Assembly (NCBI GenBank): GCA_033762625.1
Contig: JANRLI010000011.1
Location: forward strand, 62,001-126,000
Reading direction: 5' to 3'
Source: Alphaproteobacteria bacterium
GTDB lineage: Bacteria > Pseudomonadota > Alphaproteobacteria > UBA9219 > RGZA01
Length of the DNA: 64,000 bases
Part shown: positions 56,031 to 64,000 of the stretch, piece after piece
How the letters are laid out: each line of letters opens with the position of its first letter
How positions within the stretch are numbered: the stretch's first letter is position 1
The notes under the pieces: generated by a model
Told to the model about the DNA's origin: nothing
The model's input: the letters and a program-made list of their open reading frames with translations, nothing else
Database searches by the model: none
Translations under genes and position numbers: made by a program

Positions 56031-56350
56031 GCAAGCAAAAAGCAGAAGCAAAGAAAGCGCCGACGGCAGCTGAATACAACACCATCATTCGCCCCATCAT
56101 GAGCGAAAAGACGACCGCTGCATCGGCACACAACCAAGTTGTGTTCCAAGTGTGCACCAGCGCATCCAAGCCACAAATTCGCGGTGCAGTTGAAAGCCTG
56201 TTTAAGGTAAAGGTTGTTGCGGTGAATACCCAAATCCGCAAGGGCAAAACTAAGAATTTCAGAGGCCGTCCTGGTCTGCGTCCTGATATCAAGCTGGCTT
56301 ATGTCACGCTTGCTGAAGGCCAGAGCATCGATGTTGCTACCGGTATCTAG
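56027..56350 (+). CDS. rplW: 50S ribosomal protein L23
   Basis: 107 residues. The core [65 protein letters not shown] is intact. The first ~14 residues ([16 protein letters not shown]) are a charged N-terminal extension. L23 is the exit-tunnel docking site for trigger factor and SRP. Confidence 0.97.
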   Translation: MSKQKAEAKKAPTAAEYNTIIRPIMSEKTTAASAHNQVVFQVCTSASKPQIRGAVESLFKVKVVAVNTQIRKGKTKNFRGRPGLRPDIKLAYVTLAEGQSIDVATGI

Positions 56351-56359
56351 GAGTAAGAC

Positions 56360-57196
56360 ATGGCTTTAAAGACATACAACCCAGTAACACCTAGCACCCG
56401 TCAATTGGTGCAGATTGACCGCTCCGAATTATGGAAGGGTGGTCCGGTTAAGTCATTGACTGAAGGTGTTCGCAAAACCGGTGGTCGTAATAATAAAGGC
56501 CGCATCACCACACGCCATATCGGTGGCGGTCACAAGAAGTTATACCGCAAGGTAGATTTCAAACGCTTGACACATGATATTCCCGCAACCGTTGAACGTC
56601 TGGAATACGATCCAGGTCGTACCGCGTTTATCGCGCTCATCAAATACACCAACGGCGTGCTTTCCTACATTCTTGCGCCACAACGCTTGAAGGTTGGTGA
56701 CACGGTTGTTTCGGGCGCGCGTGTTGACGTGAAGCCAGGCAATGCAATGCCACTTAAGAACATGCCTGTTGGCACCATCATCCATAACGTAGAAATGCGC
56801 GTTGGTAAGGGTGGTCAAATCGCACGTTCAGCTGGTGCATACGCACAATTGGTTGGCCGTGATAATGGTAAGGCACAAATCAAGATTACCTCGGGTGAAG
56901 TTCGTCTCGTTCCAGAAGATTGCATGGCAACGGTTGGCGCAGTTTCAAACCCAGATCATTTCAACATTTCACTTGGTAAAGCAGGCCGTAAGCGCTGGAT
57001 GGGTACACGCCCAACCGTTCGCGGCGTTGCGATGAACCCGATCGACCATCCGCACGGTGGTGGTGAAGGCCGCACATCCGGTGGTCGTCATCCAGTAACG
57101 CCGTGGGGTAAGGGCACCAAGGGTACTAAGACACGCAAGAACAAGCGCACCACACTGAACATCATTCAGGGTCGCAAGAAACGCAATAAGGGATAA
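56360..57196 (+). CDS. rplB: 50S ribosomal protein L2
   Basis: 278 residues. Signatures are [62 protein letters not shown]-type block and the C-terminal [43 protein letters not shown] with the peptidyl-transferase-near His. Standard length. Confidence 0.98.
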   Translation: MALKTYNPVTPSTRQLVQIDRSELWKGGPVKSLTEGVRKTGGRNNKGRITTRHIGGGHKKLYRKVDFKRLTHDIPATVERLEYDPGRTAFIALIKYTNGVLSYILAPQRLKVGDTVVSGARVDVKPGNAMPLKNMPVGTIIHNVEMRVGKGGQIARSAGAYAQLVGRDNGKAQIKITSGEVRLVPEDCMATVGAVSNPDHFNISLGKAGRKRWMGTRPTVRGVAMNPIDHPHGGGEGRTSGGRHPVTPWGKGTKGTKTRKNKRTTLNIIQGRKKRNKG

Positions 57197-57207
57197 TAGG
57201 AGTTAAA

Positions 57208-57489
57208 ATGGCACGTTCAGTTTGGAAAGGCCCATTTGTTGACGGGTATATGTTGAAGAAGGCGGATAAAGCCCGCGCTTCAGGCCGTCATGAAATCATC
57301 AAGACCTGGTCACGTCGTTCGACCATCTTGCCACAGTTTGTTGGCCTGACCTTTGGTGTTTATAACGGCCACAAGTTTTTGCCAGTTTCAGTAACCGAAC
57401 ACATGATTGGTCATAAGTTTGGTGAATTCGCTCCGACACGTATTTTCGTTGCACATGGCGGCACCGAAAAGAAGACAGAAGAAAAGTAA
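57208..57489 (+). CDS. rpsS: 30S ribosomal protein S19
   Basis: 93 residues. [78 protein letters not shown]-type sequence, ending in a charged EKKTEEK tail. Standard S19 in the 30S head. Confidence 0.97.
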   Translation: MARSVWKGPFVDGYMLKKADKARASGRHEIIKTWSRRSTILPQFVGLTFGVYNGHKFLPVSVTEHMIGHKFGEFAPTRIFVAHGGTEKKTEEK

Positions 57490-57500
57490 GAGGGTAACGA

Positions 57501-57947
57501 ATGAGTAAGTCAGCAAACCCAAGAGAAGTAGCCGACAACGAAGCGATGGCAATTGCCCGCACCGTTCGCTCTGGCGCACGTAAGCTTAACCTTGTTGCGC
57601 AAATGATCCGCGGCAAGAAAGCTTCGGCTGCTTTGACCATGCTTGCGTTCAATGAACGTCGTGTTTCAAAGGAAGTTTACAAGGTTTTGCAATCCGCGAT
57701 TGCGAATGCTGAAAACAACCACCAACTTGATGTTGATCGTTTGGTCGTTGTGGAAGCAACCGTAGGCCGCGCTTTTGTTTTGAAGCGTTTCCATGCGCGT
57801 GGTCGTGGTAAGGGTGATGGCATTCAAAAGCCATACAGCAACCTGCGTATCGTTGTACGTGAAGTTGAAGAAGTGAAGAAAGTTAAGAAGACAAATCCGA
57901 AGGCAGCGAAAACCGCTGCCCCAAAAACCACTAAGCCAAAGAAATAA
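57501..57947 (+). CDS. rplV: 50S ribosomal protein L22 with basic C-terminal tail
   Basis: 148 residues, longer than the usual 110. The core RTVRSGARKLNLVAQMIRGKKASAALTMLAFNERRVSKEVYKVLQSAIANAENNHQLDVDRLVVVEATVGRAFVLKRFHARGRG is complete. After about residue 120 comes a Lys/Pro/Ala/Thr-rich tail (KKTNPKAAKTAAPKTTKPKK). The beta-hairpin loop lines the exit tunnel. Confidence 0.95.
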   Translation: MSKSANPREVADNEAMAIARTVRSGARKLNLVAQMIRGKKASAALTMLAFNERRVSKEVYKVLQSAIANAENNHQLDVDRLVVVEATVGRAFVLKRFHARGRGKGDGIQKPYSNLRIVVREVEEVKKVKKTNPKAAKTAAPKTTKPKK

Positions 57948-57956
57948 GGGGCGACA

Positions 57957-58637
57957 ATGGGTCAGAAAGTTAATCCAGTAGGTCTGCGTTTAGGCATCAT
58001 CCGTACTTGGGATAGCCGTTGGTTTGCAGGTAAGGAATATGGTGGTCTTCTTCACGAAGATTTCGAAATCCGCGAATACCTTACCGACAAGCTGAAGCAA
58101 GCAGGTGTTGCACGTGTTGTGATTGAACGCCCGGCTAAGAAAGCTCGCGTGACCATTCACTCCGCACGTCCAGGCGTAGTAATCGGCAAGAAGGGTGCGG
58201 ATATTGAAAAGTTGAAGTCAGATATCGGCAAGATGACCGCTTCCGAAGTAAGCCTCAACATCGTTGAAATCCGCAAGCCAGAACTGGATTCAACTCTTGT
58301 TGCAGAAAACATCGCACAACAATTGGAACGCCGCGTGGCTTTCCGTCGCGCCATGAAGCGTGCAGTACAAACCGCGATGCGTTTGGGTGCACTGGGTATT
58401 CGTATCAACTGCTCTGGCCGTTTAGGCGGCGCAGAAATCGCACGTATGGAATGGTACCGCGAAGGACGCGTTCCATTGCACACACTTCGCGCTGACGTGG
58501 ATTACGGTGTTGCAACCGCACAAACCACCTACGGCGCATGCGGCGTAAAAGTTTGGATTTTCAAGGGCGAAATTCTGGATCACGATCCAGGCGCTGTTGA
58601 ACGTCGCCAATTGGAAGGATCTGCATCACGCACCTAA
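57957..58637 (+). CDS. rpsC: 30S ribosomal protein S3
   Basis: 226 residues. [22 protein letters not shown] at the N-terminus, KH domain [26 protein letters not shown], and the [38 protein letters not shown]-type block ([38 protein letters not shown]). Standard. Confidence 0.98.
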   Translation: MGQKVNPVGLRLGIIRTWDSRWFAGKEYGGLLHEDFEIREYLTDKLKQAGVARVVIERPAKKARVTIHSARPGVVIGKKGADIEKLKSDIGKMTASEVSLNIVEIRKPELDSTLVAENIAQQLERRVAFRRAMKRAVQTAMRLGALGIRINCSGRLGGAEIARMEWYREGRVPLHTLRADVDYGVATAQTTYGACGVKVWIFKGEILDHDPGAVERRQLEGSASRT

Positions 58638-58670
58638 TCGGTTCGTTATTCGGAAAACAAGGATAAGAAA

Positions 58671-59084
58671 ATGTTACAGCCAAAGAAAACAAAGTACCGC
58701 AAAGGCCACAAAGGTCGCATTCATGGCGCAGCAAAAGCTGGTTACACACTGGCATTTGGTTCATTCGGCTTAAAGGCAATGGAACCAGAACGTATCACTG
58801 CCCGCCAGATTGAAGCAGCTCGCCGTGCAATTGCGCGTCATATGAAACGCCAAGGCCGCGTATGGATCCGGATGTTCCCGGATGTTCCAGTATCACGCAA
58901 GCCTGCTGAAGTACGTATGGGTTCAGGTAAGGGTACCCCAGAATTTTGGGTAATGCGCGTTCATGCAGGCCGCATCATGTTTGAAATTGATGGTGTCAGC
59001 CCGCAAATCGCTCGTGAAGCATTTGATCTTGCTTCGGCCAAGCTGCCGATCAAGACCAAGATGGTCACGCGTATTGCGGCATAA
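58671..59084 (+). CDS. rplP: 50S ribosomal protein L16
   Basis: 137 residues. The start [19 protein letters not shown] and the later [50 protein letters not shown] match L16. Standard length. A repeat copy lies downstream before rpmC. Confidence 0.98.
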   Translation: MLQPKKTKYRKGHKGRIHGAAKAGYTLAFGSFGLKAMEPERITARQIEAARRAIARHMKRQGRVWIRMFPDVPVSRKPAEVRMGSGKGTPEFWVMRVHAGRIMFEIDGVSPQIAREAFDLASAKLPIKTKMVTRIAA

Positions 59085-59101
59085 GGATTTAGGAGTAAGC
59101 G

Positions 59102-59134
59102 ACGAGCGGTTGTGTGAAGCACAGAGCGAGTAGC
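59102..59134 (+). repeat. Short intergenic repeat in spc operon, copy 1
   Basis: Contains AGCGGTTGTGTGAAGCACAG followed by AGCGA, with a TGTGT-GAA-GCACA stem-loop. It shares more than 20 near-identical bases with a copy before rplR (62297-62326). Confidence 0.65.
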
Positions 59135-59150
59135 AATATGGAGAAGAGTT

Positions 59151-59366
59151 ATGGGTCTAGTTAAGGCAAGCGATATCAGAACAAAGTCAGATGATGAATT
59201 GAAAGATCAGCTTTCAGTTCTTCGCAAGGAACAATTCAACCTGCGTTTTCAAAAGAGCACAGGTCAATTGGCTAAGCCTGCACGTTCCGGTCATGTAAAA
59301 AAAGAAATCGCGAAGGTTTTGACTATTCAAAACCAACGTCGCGCTAAACAGAAAGCCAAAGGTTAA
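59151..59366 (+). CDS. rpmC: 50S ribosomal protein L29
   Basis: 71 residues. Signature KASDIRTKSDDELKDQLSVLRKEQFNLRFQKSTGQLAKPARSGHVKKEIAKVLTIQNQR matches L29. Lies near the tunnel exit in the 50S subunit. Good GGAGAAGAG ribosome site. Confidence 0.97.
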   Translation: MGLVKASDIRTKSDDELKDQLSVLRKEQFNLRFQKSTGQLAKPARSGHVKKEIAKVLTIQNQRRAKQKAKG

Positions 59367-59375
59367 GGAGTAATT

Positions 59376-59687
59376 ATGCCACGTCGTGTTTTACAAGGTG
59401 TTGTTGTTAGCGATAAAGCAGACAAGACCATCACCGTTCTTGTTGAACGTAAGGTGATGCACCCGATTTACAAAAAATTCGTGAAGAATTCGAAGAAGTA
59501 TCTGGCGCATGACGAAAACGAACAAGCCAAGCTTGGTCAAACAGTGGACATCATTGAATGCCGTCCGATTTCCAAGCGCAAGAAATGGATGCTCGTTGGC
59601 GGCGGCGAAGTAGGCACAGCAGCTCCAAAGGTTGCGGCAAAGGCGCCAGCAAAAGAACCAAAGAAGAAAGTTGCGAAAGCAAAGTAG
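59376..59687 (+). CDS. rpsQ: 30S ribosomal protein S17 with basic tail
   Basis: 103 residues, longer than usual (about 80). The core [45 protein letters not shown] and [19 protein letters not shown] is standard. After about residue 78 it has a Lys/Ala/Pro-rich tail ([21 protein letters not shown]-like). Confidence 0.95.
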   Translation: MPRRVLQGVVVSDKADKTITVLVERKVMHPIYKKFVKNSKKYLAHDENEQAKLGQTVDIIECRPISKRKKWMLVGGGEVGTAAPKVAAKAPAKEPKKKVAKAK

Positions 59688-59722
59688 TTTTAGGCACGGA
59701 ATACAAGTTAGGGAAAACGGTC

Positions 59723-60091
59723 ATGATACAACAAGAATCAACCCTCGAAGTTGCTGATAACAGCGGCGCAAAGAAGGTGATGTGCATTAAGGTGCTGGGC
59801 GGTTCCAAGCGCAAAGTGGCTTCGGTGGGCGACGTTATCGTTGTCTCCATCAAAGATGCCATTCCACGTGGCCGCGTTAAGAAGGGTGATGTGCACAAAG
59901 CCGTTATCGTTCGCACCAAGTACGATGTGAAGCGCGACGATGGTTCGACCATCCGTTTTGATCGCAATGCTGCCGTGTTGATCAACAAGGATCGTGAACC
60001 GATCGGTACCCGTATTTTTGGACCAGTTGTACGCGAACTCCGCGCGCTCGGTTTCATGAAGATCATCTCGCTCGCTGGCGAAGTTCTATAA
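59723..60091 (+). CDS. rplN: 50S ribosomal protein L14
   Basis: 122 residues from [28 protein letters not shown], the usual L14 start and length. The core [54 protein letters not shown] is intact. A longer open frame begins at 59558, inside rpsQ, but that part is not coding. Confidence 0.98.
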   Translation: MIQQESTLEVADNSGAKKVMCIKVLGGSKRKVASVGDVIVVSIKDAIPRGRVKKGDVHKAVIVRTKYDVKRDDGSTIRFDRNAAVLINKDREPIGTRIFGPVVRELRALGFMKIISLAGEVL

Positions 60092-60109
60092 GGACCAAGG
60101 AATAAGATT

Positions 60110-60430
60110 ATGAAACAGAAGATCAAAAAGAACGACAAAGTTATCGTGCTTGCTGGCAAAGATAAAGGCAAGACAGGCGAAGTTCTGGCAGTGATGCCAA
60201 AGGAAAGCCGCGTATTGGTTTCCGGTGTAAATATGATTACTCGTGCAACCAAGCCAAGCGCACAAAGCACCGGCGGTCTGGTTCGCAAGGAAGCATCCAT
60301 CCACATTTCGAATGTTGCGCATGTTGATCCAAAGACCGGTAAAGCAACACGAACCAGCGTGAAGCAATTGGGCAACGGCGAAAAGGCACTCGTTGCCAGA
60401 AAGTCTGGCGAAGAAATTCGCCGGGTATAA
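60110..60430 (+). CDS. rplX: 50S ribosomal protein L24
   Basis: 106 residues. KOW start: [79 protein letters not shown]. An assembly-initiator protein of the 50S subunit. Confidence 0.97.
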   Translation: MKQKIKKNDKVIVLAGKDKGKTGEVLAVMPKESRVLVSGVNMITRATKPSAQSTGGLVRKEASIHISNVAHVDPKTGKATRTSVKQLGNGEKALVARKSGEEIRRV

Positions 60431-60444
60431 TTTAGGAGAGCGTT

Positions 60445-60996
60445 ATGGCTAAGGTTGAAGCAAGATTAAAACAGCACTACGAGAAGGTGGTTCGTCCAGC
60501 CCTCATCGAGCGTTTCAAGTATGAGAACGTCATGGAAGTGCCACGCCTTGAAAAAATCGTTATCAACATGGGTGTTGGTGAAGGCGTAAACGATAACAAG
60601 AAAGTAACGCAAGCTGCTGAAGAACTGACCCTGATTGCAGGTCAACGCGCAACCGTTACACGGGCCAAGAAAGCGATTGCTACCTTTAAAACCCGCGCCA
60701 AATTGCCAATTGGGTGCAAGGTAACTTTGCGCCGTGCGCACATGTATGAATTCTTGGATAGATTAGTAAACATGGCATTGCCACGTGTACGCGACTTCCG
60801 TGGTATTCCAACCCGCAGCTTTGATGGCAATGGCAACTACGCCATGGGCCTGAAAGAGCAATTGGTTTTCCCTGAAATCAATTACGACAAGATTGGTGAA
60901 ATTCGTGGCATGGACATTGTGTTCGTGACATCCGCAAAAACCGATGAAGAAGCACGAGCATTGCTCGAAGGCTTCTCCATGCCATTTATCAAATAG
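60445..60996 (+). CDS. rplE: 50S ribosomal protein L5
   Basis: 183 residues. Signatures [63 protein letters not shown] and [62 protein letters not shown] are L5. Contacts 5S rRNA. Confidence 0.98.
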   Translation: MAKVEARLKQHYEKVVRPALIERFKYENVMEVPRLEKIVINMGVGEGVNDNKKVTQAAEELTLIAGQRATVTRAKKAIATFKTRAKLPIGCKVTLRRAHMYEFLDRLVNMALPRVRDFRGIPTRSFDGNGNYAMGLKEQLVFPEINYDKIGEIRGMDIVFVTSAKTDEEARALLEGFSMPFIK

Positions 60997-61009
60997 TGGA
61001 GTTAAAGTA

Positions 61010-61315
61010 ATGGCCAAAACAAGCGCTATTGAACGTAACAAGAAACGTGAACGTATGGTTAAAGGCAAGGCCGCAAAGCGCAAAGCGCTTAAGGCGATTT
61101 GTGCCAACCGCGAATTGCCAATCGAAGAACGCTTTGCTGCAACCTTGAAGCTTGCACAAATGCCGCGTAATTCAAGCCGCACCCGCATTCACAACCGCTG
61201 CGAACTCACGGGCCGTCCACGTTCGTATTACCGCAAGTTCAAATTGTGCCGTATTAAATTTCGCGACCTTGCGTCATCAGGAAGAATTCCTGGTTGCGTC
61301 AAGTCCAGCTGGTAA
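61010..61315 (+). CDS. rpsN: 30S ribosomal protein S14 (zinc-free type)
   Basis: 101 residues from [20 protein letters not shown]. The long form without the CxxC zinc pairs. It has the typical [50 protein letters not shown]-terminus. The start is chosen by family length; the frame is open upstream into rplE to 60944. Confidence 0.97.
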   Translation: MAKTSAIERNKKRERMVKGKAAKRKALKAICANRELPIEERFAATLKLAQMPRNSSRTRIHNRCELTGRPRSYYRKFKLCRIKFRDLASSGRIPGCVKSSW

Positions 61316-61333
61316 GGAAGGAAAATAAGCATC

Positions 61334-61732
61334 ATGACGATGACAGATCCAATCGGTGATATGCTCACCCGCATACGTAACGGACAAATGGCCAAGCTGG
61401 CAACAGTTGAAAGCCCAATGTCAGTGTTTCGTAAGCACGTATTAGAAGTGCTACAACGCGAAGGCTATATCCGTACGTTCAGCGAAGAAGACCGTGGCAA
61501 TGGCCGCAGCGCGCTGATTATCGAATTAAAGTATCACGAAGGTGAGCCAGCCATCCGCCGTATTGACCGCGTGTCAACACCGGGTCGCCGCGTTTATGCT
61601 CGTATTAAAGATTTGCCACGCGTTTACAACGGCCTTGGCATTTCCATTTTGTCAACACCGCAAGGTGTGATGTCGGATAACGAAGCACGCGCAGCCCATG
61701 TGGGTGGTGAAGTGCTTTGCCGAGTATTCTAA
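61334..61732 (+). CDS. rpsH: 30S ribosomal protein S8
   Basis: 132 residues. The start MTDPIGDMLTRIRNGQMAKL and C-terminal STPGRRVYARIKDLPRVYNGLGISILSTPQGVMSDNEARAAHVGGEVLCRVF match S8. An alternative first Met three codons later (61340) is possible; in E. coli, S8 is the spc-operon feedback regulator. Confidence 0.97.
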   Translation: MTMTDPIGDMLTRIRNGQMAKLATVESPMSVFRKHVLEVLQREGYIRTFSEEDRGNGRSALIIELKYHEGEPAIRRIDRVSTPGRRVYARIKDLPRVYNGLGISILSTPQGVMSDNEARAAHVGGEVLCRVF

Positions 61733-61758
61733 TTTTATAGGTTGAACGGGGAAGTAAC

Positions 61759-62292
61759 ATGTCACGCGTAGGTCAAAAACCAGTAACATTGCCGTCAGGT
61801 GTAACGGCAGATATCAAAGGTCAGGCTGTTGCCGTAAAAGGCAAGCTCGGCACGCTGAACATCAATGTTGATAGCAATGTTGAAGTGAAGCTTGTTGACG
61901 GCAAGGTTGTGCTGACGCCGCGCAATGACTCACGCCAGACCCGCATGATCTGGGCAACGTCACGCAACTTGCTTGCCAGCATGGTCGAAGGTGTTTCAAA
62001 CGGCTTCAAGACCGTACTCGAAATCGAAGGTGTTGGTTTCAAGGCTGCTGTTCAAGGCAAGGATTTGATTTTGAACATTGGCTTCAGCCACGAAGTACGC
62101 TTCCCAATTCCAGAAGGCATTGCAATCAAGGCTGAAAAGCCAACCTTGCTTTCCATCACGGGTATCGACAAACAACGCGTTGGTCAGGTGGCTGCGGTTA
62201 TTCGCGGTTACAAGCGTCCTGAACCTTATAAGGGTAAAGGCATCCGCTATCAGGGCGAAAAGATTCAACGTAAAGAAGGTAAGAAGAAGTAA
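61759..62292 (+). CDS. rplF: 50S ribosomal protein L6
   Basis: 177 residues. SRVGQKPVTLPSGVTADIKGQAVAVKGKLGTL and the C-terminal VGQVAAVIRGYKRPEPYKGKGIRYQGEKIQRKEGKKK match L6. Standard length. A second repeat copy follows its stop. Confidence 0.98.
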   Translation: MSRVGQKPVTLPSGVTADIKGQAVAVKGKLGTLNINVDSNVEVKLVDGKVVLTPRNDSRQTRMIWATSRNLLASMVEGVSNGFKTVLEIEGVGFKAAVQGKDLILNIGFSHEVRFPIPEGIAIKAEKPTLLSITGIDKQRVGQVAAVIRGYKRPEPYKGKGIRYQGEKIQRKEGKKK

Positions 62293-62296
62293 TGCG

Positions 62297-62326
62297 TAGC
62301 GGTTGTGCGAAGCACAGAGCGAAGTA
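62297..62326 (+). repeat. Short intergenic repeat in spc operon, copy 2
   Basis: AGCGGTTGTGCGAAGCACAG followed by AGCGAAGTA. The stem TGTGC-GAA-GCACA is perfect here and has a G-T wobble in copy 1, which looks like a conserved structure. Confidence 0.65.
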
Positions 62327-62351
62327 AAAGAGAAGGTATTAGGAGTTAGCT

Positions 62352-62723
62352 ATGTTAAGCAACAAAGATAAATTTGCCCGTCGTAAGCAGCGTGTTCGCA
62401 CACGTCTTGCACGCCTAACCGAAACCGGTAAGGGTCGTTTGCGCTTGTCGATTTTCCGTTCAAGCAAGCACATGGTCGCGCAAATTATTGACGACACCAA
62501 AGACGTAACCATCGCCATGGCATCCACCATGGATAAGGACTTGCGCAAGTCGCTCAAGACCACTGCAAACAAAGATGCAGCGGTAGCAGTTGGCAAGTTG
62601 CTTGCACAACGCGCAATCAAAGCGGGTGTTAAACAAGTTGCATTTGACCGTGCAGGTTACCTTTACCATGGCCGCGTAAAAGCGCTGGCTGAAGGTGCAC
62701 GTGAAGGCGGATTAGAATTTTAA
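62352..62723 (+). CDS. rplR: 50S ribosomal protein L18
   Basis: 123 residues. [39 protein letters not shown] and the C-terminal [28 protein letters not shown] match L18. Binds 5S rRNA. Confidence 0.98.
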   Translation: MLSNKDKFARRKQRVRTRLARLTETGKGRLRLSIFRSSKHMVAQIIDDTKDVTIAMASTMDKDLRKSLKTTANKDAAVAVGKLLAQRAIKAGVKQVAFDRAGYLYHGRVKALAEGAREGGLEF

Positions 62724-62741
62724 TTTTGAGAGGGTACATTA

Positions 62742-63377
62742 ATGGCGCAACGTCCTAAAAAACAAGAAGACGATAACAACAAGCGTTCTGAAAACCGTGG
62801 CGGTGAGCAACGCGGTGGTGAACAGGGCGAAAACCCGTTTATCGAAAAGCTGGTTGCCGTAAACCGCGTTGCCAAAGTGGTGAAGGGCGGTAAGCGTTTT
62901 GGTTTTGCAGCGCTGATGGTGATTGGCGATCAAAAAGGTCGCATTGGTTTTGCGCACGCAAAGGCACGCGAAGTGCCCGATGCAGTGAAGAAAGCAACCG
63001 AAGCAGCTAAACGTAACATGATCCGCATCCCATTGCGTGAAGGCCGCACCATTCATCACGATGTGTATGGCCATTTTGGTGCGGGTAAGGTTGTACTTCG
63101 CACGGCTCCTCCTGGTACCGGTATCATTTCAGGCGGACCAATGCGCGCGGTATTCGAAGTGCTGGGCGTACAAGACGTTATTTCCAAGTCGGTTGGTTCA
63201 TCCAATCCGCACAACATGATCCTTGCAACCCTGGAAGCACTGAAGTCAACCGTCAGCCCACGCCAAGTTGCAAACCGTCGTAACAAGAAAGTCAGCGACA
63301 TTGTTGGCAAGCAAAAAGAATATGGCGGCAAACTTGATGCAGAAGCTGCAACAAAAGAATCCGCGAAAGAGGAGTAA
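62742..63377 (+). CDS. rpsE: 30S ribosomal protein S5
   Basis: 211 residues, longer than usual, because of an N-terminal low-complexity extension ([26 protein letters not shown]). Core: [67 protein letters not shown] and [21 protein letters not shown]. It is followed after 3 nt by rplO with no rpmD. Confidence 0.97.
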   Translation: MAQRPKKQEDDNNKRSENRGGEQRGGEQGENPFIEKLVAVNRVAKVVKGGKRFGFAALMVIGDQKGRIGFAHAKAREVPDAVKKATEAAKRNMIRIPLREGRTIHHDVYGHFGAGKVVLRTAPPGTGIISGGPMRAVFEVLGVQDVISKSVGSSNPHNMILATLEALKSTVSPRQVANRRNKKVSDIVGKQKEYGGKLDAEAATKESAKEE

Positions 63378-63380
63378 ACA

Positions 63381-63857
63381 ATGAAACTGAACGAAATTCG
63401 CGATAACAAAGGTGCACGTAAACGCCCGATGATTGTTGGCCGTGGTATCGGCTCTGCACAAGGAAAGACATCAGGCCGCGGCGTAAAGGGTCAAAAGGCA
63501 CGTACCGGCGTTCGCTTGAAAGCGTTCGAAGGTGGTCAGATGCCATTGTACCGCCGTATGCCAAAGCGTGGATTTAATAATCCAAATGCAACGCAATACG
63601 CAGTGATGAACATTGGCGCCTTGCAACAAGCAATTGATGCGGGTCGTTTGAATGCCAAAGAAACCATTACCCAGGAAATGATGATTTTGGCTGGCGTTGT
63701 CAACAATGCAACTGGCGGCGTGAGCTTGCTGGCAAAAGGTGCGCTCAAGGCTAAAGTGAATGTGGTTGTTGCGCGCGCTTCTAAATCAGCTGTTGCTGCA
63801 ATTGAAAAGCTGGGTGGCAAAGTTACCATTGCTGGCGCTGAAGCAGCTGCTGCGTAA
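63381..63857 (+). CDS. rplO: 50S ribosomal protein L15
   Basis: 158 residues. [44 protein letters not shown] and [49 protein letters not shown] match L15. Ends with [11 protein letters not shown]-type tail. Directly follows rpsE; a terminator lies 45 nt downstream. Confidence 0.97.
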   Translation: MKLNEIRDNKGARKRPMIVGRGIGSAQGKTSGRGVKGQKARTGVRLKAFEGGQMPLYRRMPKRGFNNPNATQYAVMNIGALQQAIDAGRLNAKETITQEMMILAGVVNNATGGVSLLAKGALKAKVNVVVARASKSAVAAIEKLGGKVTIAGAEAAAA

Positions 63858-63901
63858 TCGCACATTGGCTTAACGCACTGCACAAATCATGATGATTAGG
63901 G

Positions 63902-63940
63902 AATGCCGGCGCAGGTGTCTTATACACTGGCCGGCATTTT
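63902..63940 (+). terminator. Strong intrinsic terminator after rplO
   Basis: AATGCCGGC (63902-63910) pairs with GCCGGCATT (63930-63938), an inner CAG/CTG and TGT/ACA pairing, then T. In most proteobacteria secY follows rplO in the same operon; the last 60 nt of the window show no gene start. Confidence 0.85.
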
Positions 63941-64000
63941 CATTTGCACTATATGACCAGTCACTGTAAATTTTGCTAAGTAATTTAAGTCCTTCCATCA

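Overview
The window is an alphaproteobacterial chromosome segment. The evidence is a CcrM-type GANTC methyltransferase, ALA-synthase (C4) haem synthesis, a plant-type glutamate-cysteine ligase, an intracellular PHA depolymerase and a gene-transfer-agent (GTA) structural cluster whose products follow the Rhodobacter gp1-gp15 families. Genus cannot be read from the sequence: there is no 16S rRNA here.

Layout: (1) 1-17.2 kb, housekeeping. It starts with the 3' part of a PHA depolymerase gene, then the minus-strand group ymdB-rnhB-hypothetical-ccrM. Next come ispE with a small membrane-protein gene, a Sel1/peptidoglycan-binding protein divergent from an M23 peptidase, a methyltransferase, smc-epmA, a DUF6456-type gene and hemA. 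(2) 17.4-34.4 kb, a GTA-like head/tail cluster: terminases, portal, protease, capsid, a decoration-like protein, connectors, tail proteins, tape measure, NlpC/P60 peptidase, megatron, a DUF2793 fibre/spike protein, a coiled-coil membrane protein, endolysin and holin. No integrase, repressor or replication gene is visible. The cluster departs from the canonical order: the short tape-measure gene (gp11) lies after gp13, two minus-strand genes interrupt it, a terminator follows the capsid block, and three copies of a ~59-bp repeat lie between genes. (3) 34.4-49.1 kb, pheA-kdsB, a cytochrome c, tRNA-Leu(CAA) with a lone AT-rich cyclase-fold-like gene beside it, an OmpA-like lipoprotein, cca, gyrB, two peptidoglycan peptidases, a Fur-box-preceded cupredoxin/FTR1 iron permease pair, gshA, rsmE and two TauE/SafE permeases. 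(4) 49.8-63.9 kb, the str operon (rpsL-rpsG-fusA-tuf) followed by S10/spc genes from rpsJ to rplO. rpmD (L30) is missing between rpsE and rplO, and a strong terminator follows rplO.

How it works together: the GTA block encodes enough for a headful-packaged, HK97-fold tailed particle plus lysis. The ccrM promoter region carries two perfect DnaA boxes around a putative -10 and two GANTC sites. The smaller intergenic space before the M23 peptidase carries five GANTC sites and a perfect DnaA box. Together these suggest cell-cycle wiring of DNA methylation and wall remodelling. The most unusual items are the rearranged GTA with its TIM-barrel-less megatron, the repeat families, a 143-bp imperfect palindrome between ymdB and ispE, and the cyclase-like gene beside the tRNA.
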